64,000 bases of DNA, taken from NCBI RefSeq assembly GCF_019649055.1, contig NW_026570344.1:1-64000 (forward strand), read 5' to 3'. Numbering within the stretch: the stretch's first letter is position 1; each line of letters begins with the position of its first letter. The translations under genes were made by a program, and so were the position numbers. Origin of the DNA: Paramacrobiotus metropolitanus (taxonomy: Eukaryota > Tardigrada > Eutardigrada > Parachela > Macrobiotidae). The notes beneath the pieces were generated by a model. It did no database searches and was not told the DNA's origin. It saw only the letters and a list, made by a program, of their open reading frames with translations. Below are positions 47,501 to 60,169 of this stretch, in pieces.

Positions 47501-50090
47501 GAGTACTGTTGTTATTTTTTATTGTACCCGTAAGTGAAGAGCAAGGTCGTGTGCATTAATATTTTATTTTTGCCGTGATAGCATGTGTATCCGGTGTATT
47601 ATTCGCTGTTAGTAATGCATATTGGGTAGGAGGTGTGCATGATCCCGTTTCCGTTCTCTGATCCGGCTGGATCATACCAGCTGTAACCCGGCTATTGTGT
47701 TATATCACGTTGAGCGGCTGTGTCCAGATTGCGCCATATTCCTCGCGTCTCTTGTGTGTGCGCGGCAGCATGTACGCGGGATTTGCATTTGCTCGCTACC
47801 CTCTGCGTGCCGGTTATGTGAGTGTGTGCATTATGGGGAATTGTCTGCATATGGGTGCGAGTTAGCTGTCAATTACGCGCCAGTTGAATGCCATGATATG
47901 TTGCCGTTGTTTTTTCAAAACCACTGGATTACAATTTCAGCATACACTGCATATTACACGATACCGGTGGTTGTTGGAGTGAAAGAGACGTATTATTGTT
48001 GATGCCAGTGACTTGGAGCTTATACACAGTATTCTGAGATGTATTATTATCCCCGAAACGGAGTAGGCCGGATGTGGAATTAACAATCAGCCAAACAACA
48101 AAGATTACATCCGCCCACTGTGTCTTTTACGCTGTCAGATTTCCCAGACATGATTTTGCCGGTCGCCGGTCTCTGGCTGCCGTGCGCATAGGGACACACG
48201 TCACATAAACTTAATCCAATGTCTCGTAAATACGCCTGCACTGCAGTGTCTTGAGAAGTTTTGCAAACGATTATATTAGCGTCCCTTGTTCACATTAATG
48301 TGGCTTCAGGATAATAAAGAGTTTCTTGTTTGAACAATGAATTATTAAGTAACCTTTACGTAAAAATGATCGGTTGCGTTAAAGTAACCTTACCCAATCT
48401 ATTTGCATCTGCCTGTAGCTCCGCAAATTACCCGTAAGTCGCGTAAGAAAAGCACTGCCGGTTCTCACCGGACATTAAGCAACGATGTAGTCGGCTACCC
48501 AGACCCGGGAGAACACCGCCATCTGTTGCTAGCGGCACACTGCATGATATTACCGGCCTTCTGTATCTGCAGTAATCGTTGGCTCGTAAACCCAAGCGCT
48601 GAATACAGTTCCAACTGTACGAAAAATAGGAAGTGGGAGAGAAACGCTCAGCAGCCGAACGAATGCATGTCGCATTTTATTCGTACTGTTAGAGATGTAA
48701 TCAAGGGAAGACAAGCACTGGACCACCAGCTACATAGTGACGGATACAACACGTACAAATGCTCGTATACAGGCAGTCACGCGCGTTTGATAATCGTCAT
48801 GCAATGGGCCTGAATGGGATCAGCGTTAATGTGTAATGATCCTGTGTTGTAGGCAGTTTGCCCGACTGATCACGGGGAAAACTGGTGCGCGGCGGGCACG
48901 CGGCTATATATTCATAAAAGGCTAAGCGCCGCGTCCCGGCAATCAGTGTGCAGTTTGGTAACGAACAGCTGTTACCGCTTTTTCCACAGAACTGGCTTTG
49001 ATGCACTTACGGGTACGTTCTGTGACCTTTTCGATTCATTTTTTTGCGTTTTAGTAGATTCTTAGTTTTTCTTGTTAGCAATCTCAAACTAGTATACGAA
49101 CATAAAACCATGTACAGCAGTAACAACAAGACGTTACGTGATAACATTGTCTGTTTGCAGCTGCAATACAGCAATAAACCGCACATTAATTAAAAGCGCA
49201 GGTACAATTTAATTTATATGCGTCTCTGCAACGTAGCTTGCGTAATGATGTGACTACAACATTCAGTACGAAAATAATTACGAGGTCGTCAGTGTTTTGG
49301 AAACGTTATTGCATACGTGGACTGGCATGCGAAACTGTGCGCACTGCGCAGTACTGGCATTATAATCGCCAGATCCACAGCCCACGAATGGCTAAAATGA
49401 CAAATGGTAACAACCGAGTAACCGCATTACGACAATTCATTCTAATGGAAACAAACCTTTATTGCGACGCCGTTCAATACATTTGCCATACAAATTTACT
49501 GCACACAAACCGCTAGTGATTACAAAATTTGTGGCACATTAGGCCAAATGACTCCTGCTCGATACGCGTTGTCAGTTTGAATCTTACGATGTTGTGCGTG
49601 GTACTGCGTACCCACTAGCATTGCTCTGCGGACCGCAATTCACGGTCCGCAAGTAAAAATTAGCCGTTTTACCTTTACTAGTTTAAATTCCAATGACAGA
49701 AGGAAGGTTCAGAATTGGAAGTGCTAACGTCGATAGTAACATTTCCTGCAATTAACCCCATCTTTTTGCATATGCATCTGCTTATTCCTTGCTAATTATT
49801 TGTCAGGCGGAAGTGACACAAGAAGTAATCAGAATTACTTCAAGTTCGGTACATTTCACATAGTACCACAATTGCTTATGTGTTCCTTAACTTATACTAT
49901 ATGTACAGTACATGCGAACTGCTTGTCATATTATTGATGTACTAGAGTATATGTTTACTTACATTATTTGCCGTCCTGGCTTCCCAGAGACAATTTTAAA
50001 AAATTAATACAGTATTAAACACCCAAGAAACTTGTAATAGTTATACTTGTGGCCAATACAAAAATCGAGTTAACGAAAAAGGATACCGTT
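44501..50090. other. Long noncoding stretch upstream of the PKA regulatory subunit gene
   Basis: AT-rich sequence alternates with GC-rich islands at 46.5-47.3, 47.7-48.0 and 48.4-49.0 kb. Open frames up to 136 codons (48403-48813) lack motifs and splice support. Promoters or further 5' exons of the minus-strand gene may lie here. Confidence 0.4.
44901..44942. repeat. Perfect 19-bp AT-rich hairpin with 4-base loop
   Basis: aaattattaggttattatt at 44901-44919 pairs exactly with 44924-44942 around the loop taat. The near-palindrome is 42 bp in all and lies about 400 bp upstream of the proposed first exon of the PKA subunit gene. Confidence 0.85.
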
Positions 50091-50883
50091 ACAGGCACCC
50101 CCTAAAACCCCGGTTCATTAAAGGCACCCCTTTTTGCACCCTGTTTATTACAATTTACAGACACCAATTTTGAATTATTATGGACTCGTAAGTACATAAT
50201 CTTATGTGATCGTAATATTTTTTATATCTTTAGACATTAATTCTTGTATTCTTTTATTCGGCTGCTCTGAACGTAAAAGCTTACTACAGCATGGACAAAA
50301 GATTAACGTGTATTGTTATAGTGACGAAAATGTCGATGACCTGAAGAATAACCCTTCTTTCGAAGAATCCGAGAAAGACTTTAAGACATACCAGATCGCC
50401 GCTTTCCAAACATTCATTTATACGATGGTCCGAAAAGATCAAGAAGGCAGAAGCTCTGGAGCCTTCTCTTAAGAACGAAAAGATTTTTTACGAATGTACC
50501 CATGGACCATAACGAAAACGAAAAACGAAAAGAAGGGAGTTGGCGCTCGGATATTCACATTCACTAGTACTAGCCGGCGAAACCGGTGCCCAGCTAGCGT
50601 CATGCTTGCAGCCAGTATCCGCGGCCACGTCCTCGAATCTTACAACCCTGCCACGGTACTAATTCGCTCTAGGCTGGGTGATGTGCCGAATCGTCCTATC
50701 GGCTGGAAAGCCCGATGTTCGAGTACAGATACTTAAATCGACGCCAGAAAAAAGTGACTGTACTACGAGTATTATCTGAATAAAGCGGTGTTATTATCTC
50801 AGAACAGTAAATCTATCTTTATTATATCATATTAATTTAAAAAGGGGTGCCTATAATATACGGGGCTATTGCGGTGCCTAAAA
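50091..50883. mobile_element. ~790-bp element with ~45-bp imperfect inverted ends and two ORFs
   Basis: The left end (50091-50136) and the right end (50839-50883, reverse-complemented) share the pattern AGGCACC..., CCCCG..., then AGGCACCCCTTTTT. Each end therefore carries two AGGCACC boxes in inverted orientation. Inside, on the plus strand, are an 88-codon frame (50206-50472, with VYCYSDENVDDLKNN and FKTYQIAAFQTF) and an 80-codon frame (50494-50736, with VMLAASIRGHVLESY). Neither is recognised. No target duplication was identified. Transposase-less TIR element is the simplest reading; gene capture is possible. Confidence 0.6.
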
Positions 50884-51427
50884 TGGGACCCAATGAAGAA
50901 ATCGAGAAAAGGAGCCCAAAATGCTTTGGAGATAACCGGAATTTTTCGTATGATATACTTTGCATAGAATATAATATTAAAGTCTGATTTTCCGATGCAC
51001 GACGATTATACCAGTATAACCTGTGGCAAAACTATAACACCGCCACAACGGAGAACGTAAGTAATGTACGCGAATATGTAAACAGCGCTTTGACAAAATT
51101 TTACGAGTGTACCGTCGTCACAGAATTTTCAGTTCATAGGTTTTGCATAATTTCATAACGGCATTGAAAAGATGTAGATTGCCTGCAGTGTTATTACGAT
51201 TGTAACACAGTTGGCACATGTTCCGAGTAAAAAACTGTAACACTTGAAGAGGCGGTCGCATTACATATCGCTCGGATGATTTATATGCCGGTAGAATCTT
51301 GGAACCGCAATTTTACAAAGCAGAATCAAAATGAGTGTTCTCAATAATTTATGTCCTGCCAAATTCATATTCTATGCGTAACTACGTTAGATAACCTGAA
51401 TTATCTTCGGGGATTCTGCAGGATAGA

Positions 51428-51435
51428 TATAAAAG
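51428..51435 (+). promoter_or_regulatory. TATA box of the glycine-rich secreted gene
   Basis: TATAAAAG lies 77 bp upstream of the start codon at 51505. This is a position consistent with a short 5' leader. Confidence 0.6.
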
Positions 51436-51504
51436 CAAAGGTAGCCAACCGGAAACAAGTATCACTACATCATTTTTGTCTAAAACCAAGTTGTATCCGG
51501 TATC

Positions 51505-53181
51505 ATGAAGTTATTGATTTTCGCTATATTTTTAATAGGTACTAAGGAGTTCTAGTATTTTTCTATTAACAAAAAATAAAAATTTTTATTTTGTCTTGCA
51601 TTAATATATAAAAAATCGTTTGGAAAAATTGATTTGATTTCTTGAATCATCCATACCATTTTATAGCATCATGAGTACCATACTTAGCATTCCTAATACC
51701 AACCTCTTAACTCTATTTAATTTTATTCTATATAGTAGTAATTACGTGGGTAATACTTCTATGGTGGGCGGGCGAAAACTGCGTTAATATGAATTCAAAC
51801 TTTCGATTTGCAGGATTTCCTACTGAAATATGGTCAGCCAAAATCAGTAAGAGCCATGGAGATACGGATGCCGATGAAGTTGACGCCGCGCCTATCAGTA
51901 AAGCCGACTCCAAAGGCACATCCGAAAAGCGGCAATTTAGCGGAGGCAGCTTTAGCAGTTTTGGTGGTGGTCTCGGTGGTGGGGGATTTAGTGGCGGCGG
52001 TTTCAGCAGCGGTGTCGGTGGCATCGGCAATGTCGGTGTGAACCGTTTCGGTACCGTTAACGGCATCGGGGGCGGTCTCCGATCGGGTGGTATTGTTACC
52101 AATACAGGACTGGGCGGTGGCTTTCGGTCCGGTGGCATCATTACCGGCCCCGGTGCTGGGCTTGTCAGTGGTGTCAATTCCAATTTCGTTGATCAACAGC
52201 CCATTAATAATAACATAATGAATGGTAATGGGCAGGGTGCTGCCTCGGTTTCAAACGGGAACTCCGTTAATATGGATAACAATGTGGAAAGTGGGAAAAA
52301 CGCCGGTAGCAGCGGTCTTAAAAACAAGGTGGCGGTAGCCCAAAAACCAGCCAACGATGATGACTCCGATGATCAAGCAGACAGTTCACAAGCCGGAAAC
52401 AGTGGCCAGAGTGCCGCTAGCCTGCCAAAAGCGTCGGCTATCCAAGCGAGCGGTATCGCGCAATCAGCCGGCTCCGCTTCCAGCGGCAATAAACAATCTT
52501 CTACTTCGGGATCGAGCGGCAATGCAGGAAGCGGGCAGTCGGGATACGGAAACCAACCTGTAGCCGAAACCCGCAGCGGTGGTGGTTATGGCGGAAACGG
52601 TGGGGGCGGTTACGGAGGCGGTAACAATGGAGGTGGAGGATATGGAGGCGGTAATAACGGCGGTGGTTATGGCGGCGGTAACGGTGGTGGCTTTTATGGA
52701 GGCGGTGGCGGCGGATATGGCGGTGGAGGATATGGAAGTGATTGTGGCATGTCCCTTATTGACATATATACAGGATGCAGTCCATGGATGAGTAAGAATA
52801 AAGAGAATTTAGTTATGCAACATTATTCCCTACACTACACTAATTTTACATAAATATGCGCACAAATATTGCGTTGACTAAATTATAAACGAGCAAATAA
52901 TCCAAATGTTCGCAGGAAATTTCTATTATGGTATGGCGCGTGCTCTTGATGGGCCGAACGGTATGGGAGGAGGAATGGATATGGGTGGTGGATTTGGAGG
53001 TGACTTCGGTGGCGGCTTTGGCGGTGGTGGATTCGGTGGTGGCAGCTTTGGTGGTGGTTTTGGCGGTCTGGGCGGGTTCGGTGGTGGCGGTTTCAGTGGT
53101 GGTGGCTTTGGTGGTATTGGAGGATTCGGAGGCGGAAGCTTCTCCTCGGGTGGATTTGGTGGATTTGGCCGTCGCCGCTGA
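51505..53181 (+). CDS. Secreted glycine-rich protein with possible amidated C-terminus
   Basis: Three exons join in phase (1, then 1): 51505-51538, 51814-52791, 52916-53181, giving 425 residues. The first exon is a bare signal peptide start, MKLLIFAIFLIG. A dibasic site in GTSEKRQFSGG could release a mature chain with N-terminal Gln. Then come GGGxGGGGFSGGGFSS repeats, a GGV/GGIxxG section, an Asn/Ser-rich and acidic middle (NDDDSDDQADSS), a YGGG(N/G) repeat block, a short cysteine segment (SDCGMSLIDIYTGCSPW) and a second GGGFGG block ending GGFGRRR and stop. A C-terminal Gly followed by basic residues is the classic amidation signal. Products of this kind serve as cuticle/matrix proteins or glycine-rich antimicrobial or neuropeptide-like peptides. 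Which applies here is unknown. Confidence 0.85.
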
Positions 53182-54685
53182 ATATCAGTCGAAATACTTT
53201 TTTGAACGAAAATTAAACCAAAGTTGTTTTGTTGTTATTCTTTCTTGTTTCGAAGCGTGTTTTTACTGACCTACATGTTTAACCGTTGTTTCGCTAGCGC
53301 CATGCTGCCACGACCTTTCAGTTTTGTTACTTGATACTGTTTTTGTGTTCGGAAAAAAATTATATAGACTTGACTTGAAAGCTTTCGCTCACGCCGCCAA
53401 AGTATTACAACATAATAATAAAACTTGCGAGATGCAGTATTATACAACGATACCGGTTTATGGGGTAATTCGTTCATATTTAGCTGGCAGATAGATAAAG
53501 TCAGGTTAGGATTCTTCATGTAAGGAGATTACATAAATTTTGTCAGCTTCTTGACAAGTTTGTTACATCAAGGTCCGCTTGATTGCCAAGGTTAGGTTCA
53601 CGTTTATTACTGATCTCAGAATCGTCTCGGCGTCGTGTATGCGCATGATAGGATTTCTTCAATAGGTAATTTCCGGTACAAAATTTATGTTTTCATCGGG
53701 TGTGCTAAATATCGCCAGACATTTCCCTGGAAAAGATGCTTCTTAAACCAAAATATTTTAATGAGGGCGCTTGATCAGAAAGAAACTCGCAAGAATTTTT
53801 AGCCTTCCTTACAGAAAAAAATCCTTAAATAATCTTCGAAAGTTCAAGTCAGCGAACACATCATTGAATATTTCAGTAATATATAAGTATCCATGTTTAG
53901 AAGGAGAAAGCACCTATCTAAGTCTGCTAAACTCAACAAAAAATGCAACAGAACTGCAATTTTCTGGAGTTAAAGATACATTTAAATACGGAAATGCTTT
54001 TGCCCATGTAAAGATCATTAAACATTTGTTGCCTAGAAGTTAATTTTCGCAATTGTGGGTTCATAATCAGCATACCGATTGAAATTCTGAGCATTAGACT
54101 GCATCTGCTAAAAAGAAGTAGAAGTCAGATGCATCACATGATCGTTTGCTCTTATGTAACGCCCACAAACGAAAACAACCCTTTTAAAAAATAACGCGGC
54201 AGCTGTCATTGACCGGTCAGCTTGTTCTTTTCTCATCGGTTTTACATGAAGAGAACTTCTTAATGGACATTGACATGCAAACAATTGACACATTCAACCA
54301 CATCCACACGTATGTTTAGCAGCGCTGCAAAAATGCATCGGTTTATAACAAATTTTTGGCTACATGCGTTATCGCGGTACCGGTAGCGGCGGAAAACCGA
54401 AGAGAGATCGGCGAAAAACATGACAGAATTGATGCCAGTCGGATGCTGGTGATACGGCCGATTCCGCCTTGCGGGCATAATCTGATATCCGTGTATAAGT
54501 GAAATATGGCGAAGAGATTGCCGGTGCAATTAAATTGAGCGCGACATACAAAAAACGAACGCTACGGCGGCTGTGATTGAGCACTGGCCTACTGCCGGCT
54601 TCCCGTCCGTGTATTTTGTCCATCACGACGTTGTCGAGCATGTTGCCGCGCTGCGCCGACACAGCTGACCATGAATCTTCTTCCA
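53182..54685. other. Intergenic stretch between the two secreted-protein genes
   Basis: Noncoding by inspection. A 90-codon AT-rich frame at 53771-54043 has no motif, and a GC-rich patch at 54.3-54.7 kb precedes the promoter of the next gene. Confidence 0.4.
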
Positions 54686-54693
54686 TATATAAG
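54686..54693 (+). promoter_or_regulatory. TATA box of the Met-rich secreted gene
   Basis: TATATAAG lies 133 bp upstream of the ATG at 54819, following a GC-richer region. Confidence 0.5.
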
Positions 54694-54818
54694 ATCGACC
54701 ATCATCTGTTCTACTTCCGGATTGCATTTCGCATTTGTTCATGCGTGTGATTTCGCCATCGCCTTAGCCAGTGTTACGGTGTTAAGCGGAGGATACTGTT
54801 AACGGATAATTATCCATC

Positions 54819-55785
54819 ATGAAAACTGTTATCATCTTATTTGCCGTATGTTTGGGTAAGTGCCGTTCTGCGATCTCACGTTCCTCCAAACTTAGGACAA
54901 TGAAATAGGATACACTAACAACAAATAGGCCACTGAATGATTGGAACAATGTGGTGCACTTGGTTCACTGGAGCTTATTCTGAAGTTCTGTATAATAAGA
55001 TGGCTTCGTAACCGGCGCCAAACCGATTCGACTACGGATTACCTGAATGGTTAATTACTATTTTGAACTATTTTTTAAGAAGGACAATATAAATGTACAG
55101 AAACAATATTTAAAACATTTGAATACACATAATTTTAAATAGTTATCTGTTGCTCTGGAACACCGTGACGGGTGAGTAAAGTTTTGGTAAAATTGCACTA
55201 TTTCGAATAGGCGTTGTGGTGTCCCAGTTTATGCCCCAGCCCATGCCCATGGGAATGCCGATGGGCATGAACGGAATGGGTCCGCAGCAGGACTATCAGG
55301 GTGGTCCTCCCGGCTTCAACCCAATGGGATTCAACCCGTACATGGTAACAAAATATAATACCAACGGCACATGGCTGCATTTCGTTTTACCATAATATAC
55401 ATACAGGGACCTAACATGCCGGCTGCCCGCAATATGAACGTGAACCAGCAACGCCAGGACAACAATCGCCAGGGCGCTGAGAACGACAGCACCGCCGACA
55501 AGGACAAGGATAAGAAGGACAACAAGGAAAAGCCCAAGGAGCAGCCGCGCAGTAACACCAATGACATGCTGGACAATATGGGACTCCACGGCATTCGTAA
55601 GTGTTAAGCGCTATGAACCACTATCACATCCTATAATATATAATAATTATTACGTTAAACCAATCCTGACAGAGGACTTCTACGCCGCCCTGACCGGCGA
55701 ACTGGCCCGTAATCCATCCGGCTACCAGTACAACGCCAATGCTGGTGCACCCCGGGAATCCCTTAACTACCGTCGACGGAAGTAG
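54819..55785 (+). CDS. Small secreted Met/Gln-rich, charged disordered protein
   Basis: Four exons join in phase to 157 residues: 54819-54855, 55211-55344, 55407-55596, 55673-55785. The signal peptide is MKTVIILFAVCLGVVVS, with cleavage likely before QFMPQ. A methionine-proline-glycine tract follows (PMPMGMPMGMNGM), then FNPMGFNPYM. The middle is highly charged and lysine/aspartate rich (TADKDKDKKDNKEKPKEQ), predicted disordered. The C-terminal segment (DFYAALTGELARNPSGYQY) ends in a basic NYRRRK. The first exon stops after the signal core in phase 1, the same architecture as the glycine-rich gene 3 kb upstream. No family is recognised. Extracellular matrix, venom-free secretion or stress-related hydrophilic roles are all possible. 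Confidence 0.8.
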
Positions 55786-56754
55786 ATGATTATAGCAGAA
55801 ATACCTTCTTTGATCTCAGTAGTTTTTGTCTGTTTGCTTTTTAATGCCACCGAGTGAGATACATGTGAAATGTGAAATCCAGTGCCAGATCAACCATCGT
55901 TAAGTTACATTTTACCATATTATGCGGGTGTGGTTAACATTGTCCGGTTAAGTTTTCAAGTTAGAACATGTTGCTGTTTACGTCTTGTTGTGAATCTTTG
56001 CTCAAAGTTCAATTCTAATGTATATAAACATCACTGACTTTGATTCTATATGGTAAGAGCTTCGATGCAATTATTATCAAGGATTGCGTTTTGAGGTTCC
56101 CGGTTCCAAACGTTTACATAGATTACTGATCATGATAATAATACTGAACATCGAAGTTCAAAAATTAATATGAAATGCTACCGGAAGGAGATGATTTATG
56201 GATTAAACTATAACGACGATTATAAAGCGCGATCACAGGAAAAGATTCGCATTTCGTACCTTCAGTCCAGCAATAATCGCGAGAGAACGCCCGACAACCA
56301 TGTAAAGCCAAAAAGCGGAACAATGCAGAATAACACGAACATGAGCAAATACATTTACTGTCATTTGTTTTCTGTTTATAATGACAACCTCTGCATTTTT
56401 TGCTTGGTTAAATTTTGCACTTGATTGTGTGTAGGTTAAAATGTTAGAAGTCCTCCCTCCCTTACCTACTAATACCATTCCAATAAGTACATCGATCGTT
56501 GTTTTCCGATTCGTGAAACTTCGATATTCGCTAATTTGGATAGAGCTGCAAAGTGAGTGTTTTCTAGTGACGGCAAACATACAGTACCATGCCGCAGATA
56601 GAGCAGAACAGCAAAACGGGAAGGCAGAGACGTCATACATGCCGCAGACGTGGAAATGACTGGAAAAGTTCCTGGTTATTTACGAAATGTCCATTAGTTC
56701 GATGTAGCGACTGTATGTTTTTCTGCCACTAAACTGGAATTAACGGGCGACTGA
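55786..56754. other. Intergenic stretch before the receptor cluster
   Basis: Opposite-strand overlapping frames at 56170-56424 and 56233-56640 carry no motif. It should contain 3' regions of the convergent flanking genes. Confidence 0.4.
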
Positions 56755-58432
56755 TTAGCGCAATCCAAAATTTCGTAAAGCGGATCGAACCAGTTCCAGG
56801 AAGGCAAATCGCAATTCGCCCAGCGCTACAATAAACAGCAACGGGTCCATAATTAACTGTACACTGTACAAGCACGTTACTACTGTAAATATGGTCGTGT
56901 CATCCGGAAACGGGATGAACGTGTACATTGAATACACGACGATATTTGGCGTCCAACAGATAAAGGCACTAAGAGTCAACAGTGTCAAAATCAGCATCGG
57001 CTGGGCGCTGACCCTGACCTTTACGTTTCCCTGTTTTGCAATTGTCTCTCCTTCCGGATCTACATATTCAGTCTTTTCAGCGCTTGCATGTGCATTGGTC
57101 GTTGCTCCTGCCATTTTGGCGTTCACCGGTCTTACGGATAACACTTCCGGTCGAAGACGCCGCCGATCCTTCAGTCGCATCCGCTGTTTGTGATAGATAA
57201 AGGGAAAGGAGAGGACGACAACAGATAAAGGAAAGACGAAGAGCAGAAAGGCAACCGTCATATTCCAGGCCGGTTGCATGATGGCGTTGACCATGCAGCC
57301 GTTGGTGCGGATGTTCAGACGGTAGCAAAGCGCATCGTTCACGAGACCGGGAAGGGCTATGATGTGAACGTACAGCCATTCCGCTATGCAGATGAGGATG
57401 AAGATCGGGATTTTTTGGTTGGCTTTGTAAGAGACGGGAAAGATAATCGCCCACAGACGGTTGGCGGTAATCAGCATATGGGCGTTACTGGCACAGGCTT
57501 CTGAAACCATACTAATATCAGAAGGGTTTAGTTGGAGTCGTGATTTTATGATCTTCACCCCAATTTTAATTCTATGACCTCTTGCACAACAAAAAACTCC
57601 TCCACAACTCACAATTCGTACTTAAAGGCATCGTAACAAAAGAGTTTGTCAACATATTCCAAACACTTTTAGGCCAGAAATATTTTTTTGCAAGGTTTCG
57701 GTGCGCGGAAAATTCAGAACCGTTTGTTTCAATAAATTTTTGGCTACAAAGCTTAGGAATCCATCCGTAAATTAAAGTACGCAGGTTCCCCAAGACATTT
57801 GATCCCCCTTCTAGACTCTTTACGGTTTTTCCCGTGTTTAGTCTATTGGCCAGTCACATTTCTTGCAGCCCTCCTCGGTACATAGTAACTTATGGATGGT
57901 CCAATCCCTACTGTCAAATGGTGAACTGGTATACATTATTTCATTACACAGAGCAAATGCACCTACACTATGCTTTATACATACTGTATATATGGTGCTT
58001 TCGTTATATATACTTTACTTACGTAAAGTGTAATTGCAATACAAGTAAGCTGTACAGATGGAGTCGCTTCTGGTCATCCAGTAGCTTGTGTTGAAGCCTT
58101 GACCGATATCAAACGAATTCTCCCAGATGCAGTATATTAATTAAGTCCGTAAGGATCAGGTTAAGGATGAAAACATGGAAAGGTTTTTTCCTCGAATCAC
58201 GGACACGACAGTAAAGGAACAACACCAAAATGTTGGCTGACACACTTAGCGCAAACACAACGCTGGTAAACACAGCGGCGATGCTGACCGCGGATGCCGG
58301 TGCAGTTGTCCCATTAAATGACGCATTCGTAAAGAGCAAAGCAGACGCGTCACATAATGTCGCATTGAGAAGGACTGAAGACAAAGTCACGCTTGCGTTT
58401 AACATTCGAAAAAAGTTCGAAGAATTCTGCAT
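56755..58432 (-). pseudogene. Rhodopsin-family GPCR (copy 1), broken by a TTAA duplication
   Basis: Two exons, 58432-58023 and 57500-56755, share the splice positions of the intact copy at 60.2-61.5 kb. Exon 1 has an N-glycosylation-rich head (NASVTLSS, LLNATLCD, NASFNGTT), TM1 (FALSVSANILVLFLYC) and TM2 (VFILNLILTDLI). At 58137-58144 the sequence TTAATTAA replaces a single TTAA. This 4-bp gain shifts the frame just before YCIWENSFDIG. Without it the total is 384 codons in phase. Exon 2 is fully open: TM3 with HMLITANRLWAIIF (NRLW at the DRY position), TM4, TM5, TM6 with the CWTP motif and TM7 with DPLLF. The break is the only defect seen, so it may be a recent lesion or an assembly or allele difference. 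Ligand unknown. Confidence 0.85.
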
Positions 58433-60169
58433 CGCACTTGAAGTGTGGCCCTAGCATATAGTGAATTAGCTTTTCGAGCAGAGATTAATTATCCCACCAT
58501 AACCTAAATAAGCGCGTAAATAATCGTAGCGCAAGCTTTTATGTCACAATCAGTACATGGATATTTTACCTTGCCAGTTGTAACTAGTGGAACATCCAGA
58601 CGGGCAATAATCGATTTATCATAAAAAACTGATTCGAGTAATTAAATTTTAATGCGAGTATTGTCCACAATATCTTAAGCTGCAAGAAGGGTGGTTATAG
58701 TATCCAAGAAAGCAAGATGCGTACGTACGTCTATCACATGCTTCTTTTGTCGAAGCAATAAAGGCACGTAAAGTTGAGTCGGCACAGAGCACGCAATTTT
58801 CCCGTTAATGGAATTTTTTCGAGCACTACGAAAATTTTGATGCTGTAAATTTCCGGAAAAGAGCGGAGCATGAAGTGCCTTGTTCCCTTGAGGACTTCCT
58901 GGATTTGCAATTCACTTCCACCGATTTTTCGGGTTAGCTTTTCGCTCACGGACATTGCAAAACGGGTTGATCAGGCAACGCGCTCGCAAGTACGTGCAAC
59001 AAGCACAATTATTGGCAGCTATTAGTGTTAGTCACGTTGCAGGTGCTATGTACAACATGTCACCGTTTATGGGATCAATCATGATGCTTATAACAGAACT
59101 TTGCATAAAAAATCCATAATCGTTAATCTTGGTCGCTCTGGATCCAACTTTCCGGCAGGTTCAATGTCACAGCATTTTAATTTAAAGCTCCAATCAAAGG
59201 TGATGACTTACATTTTACTTGTGCTTTAAAACACAATTTCAAATTTAACAATGTGCGCATAAGAGAATTTTGAGTTTTTTTATAGTGTTCAACTGCTCAA
59301 CGTTGAGCCGCTTTGCGTCTAAAAAACAGGATAAACGTTGTGACTTAATATAGAACTATCGCAAAGACCTAGCACCGCACAGATGGGGTGGTCTGGAGAT
59401 ATTCTCTTAAAAACAAAATTTGATCCTAGCCGGTTTAAATATAAAATATGATCGTGGGCGACCCGGTATAAAGGTCATCAATAATAACACCACCGCCGGA
59501 TCGTGTTTCCCTACAATCGAAATCGACTTTTGAACTGGTTATCACGGCAATACACAGCTATGCGGCGCGACAAAAAACTTGAAACCATAACCAGCTATGC
59601 AAATGCACAAATTTCTAAACGATAAAATTAATATACTTTTATATTAAATCTTGCACGTTTTTAACACTTTCTCCTTTAATTTATTTTCTTATACACCCGT
59701 TTATGTTATTTACAGTGTTATTTCTGTATTAGGTGCAATTAGCAAATATCGAAAAATTTTGTAATGGACATGGTTTCAGGAATATTTGCAGGTAAAATTT
59801 TGTCGTAGCCGGTCAAAGCATACTTTTAACTACCAAGATTTATTTAGAAATCAACTAAGCAGTTATATCGGTATCCAAAAGTGCCAGGCTGTAGGGTAAC
59901 AAAAGGTCAAACAATTCAGAAAATGGACACGATGTGGCGCGGTTCATAATCATAGTTTAGCAGCAATGTAACAGCAGTAGCGCATGCACATATTAGCGAT
60001 CACTGAAGCCAGACACATGAAAGTAAGAGTTACTTGAAAAATTAATTTGCGATGATTGTACACAATAATACGAAGCTTATTATGAATGTGTTATGTCTGT
60101 GTAGCTGTGCACCATCTTCCTGTCTCTATTGCACCGAATCTGCCTGACAGCTGGTTCCGTATTCTGTCT
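58433..60169. other. Intergenic stretch between receptor copies 1 and 2
   Basis: AT-rich, noncoding. A TATAAAG-like word at about 59468 is on the plus strand and has no gene near it. Nothing else was seen. Confidence 0.4.

Noticed and set aside
48403-48813. 136-codon plus-strand frame in a GC-rich island
   Set aside because: No domain, signal or splice support, and composition-driven; could be promoter-associated sequence.
48913-48935. TATA-like word in a GC-rich setting
   Set aside because: No gene follows on the plus strand within a plausible distance.
53771-54043. 90-codon AT-rich frame
   Set aside because: No similarity, no signal and no splice context; expected by chance in AT-rich DNA of this length.
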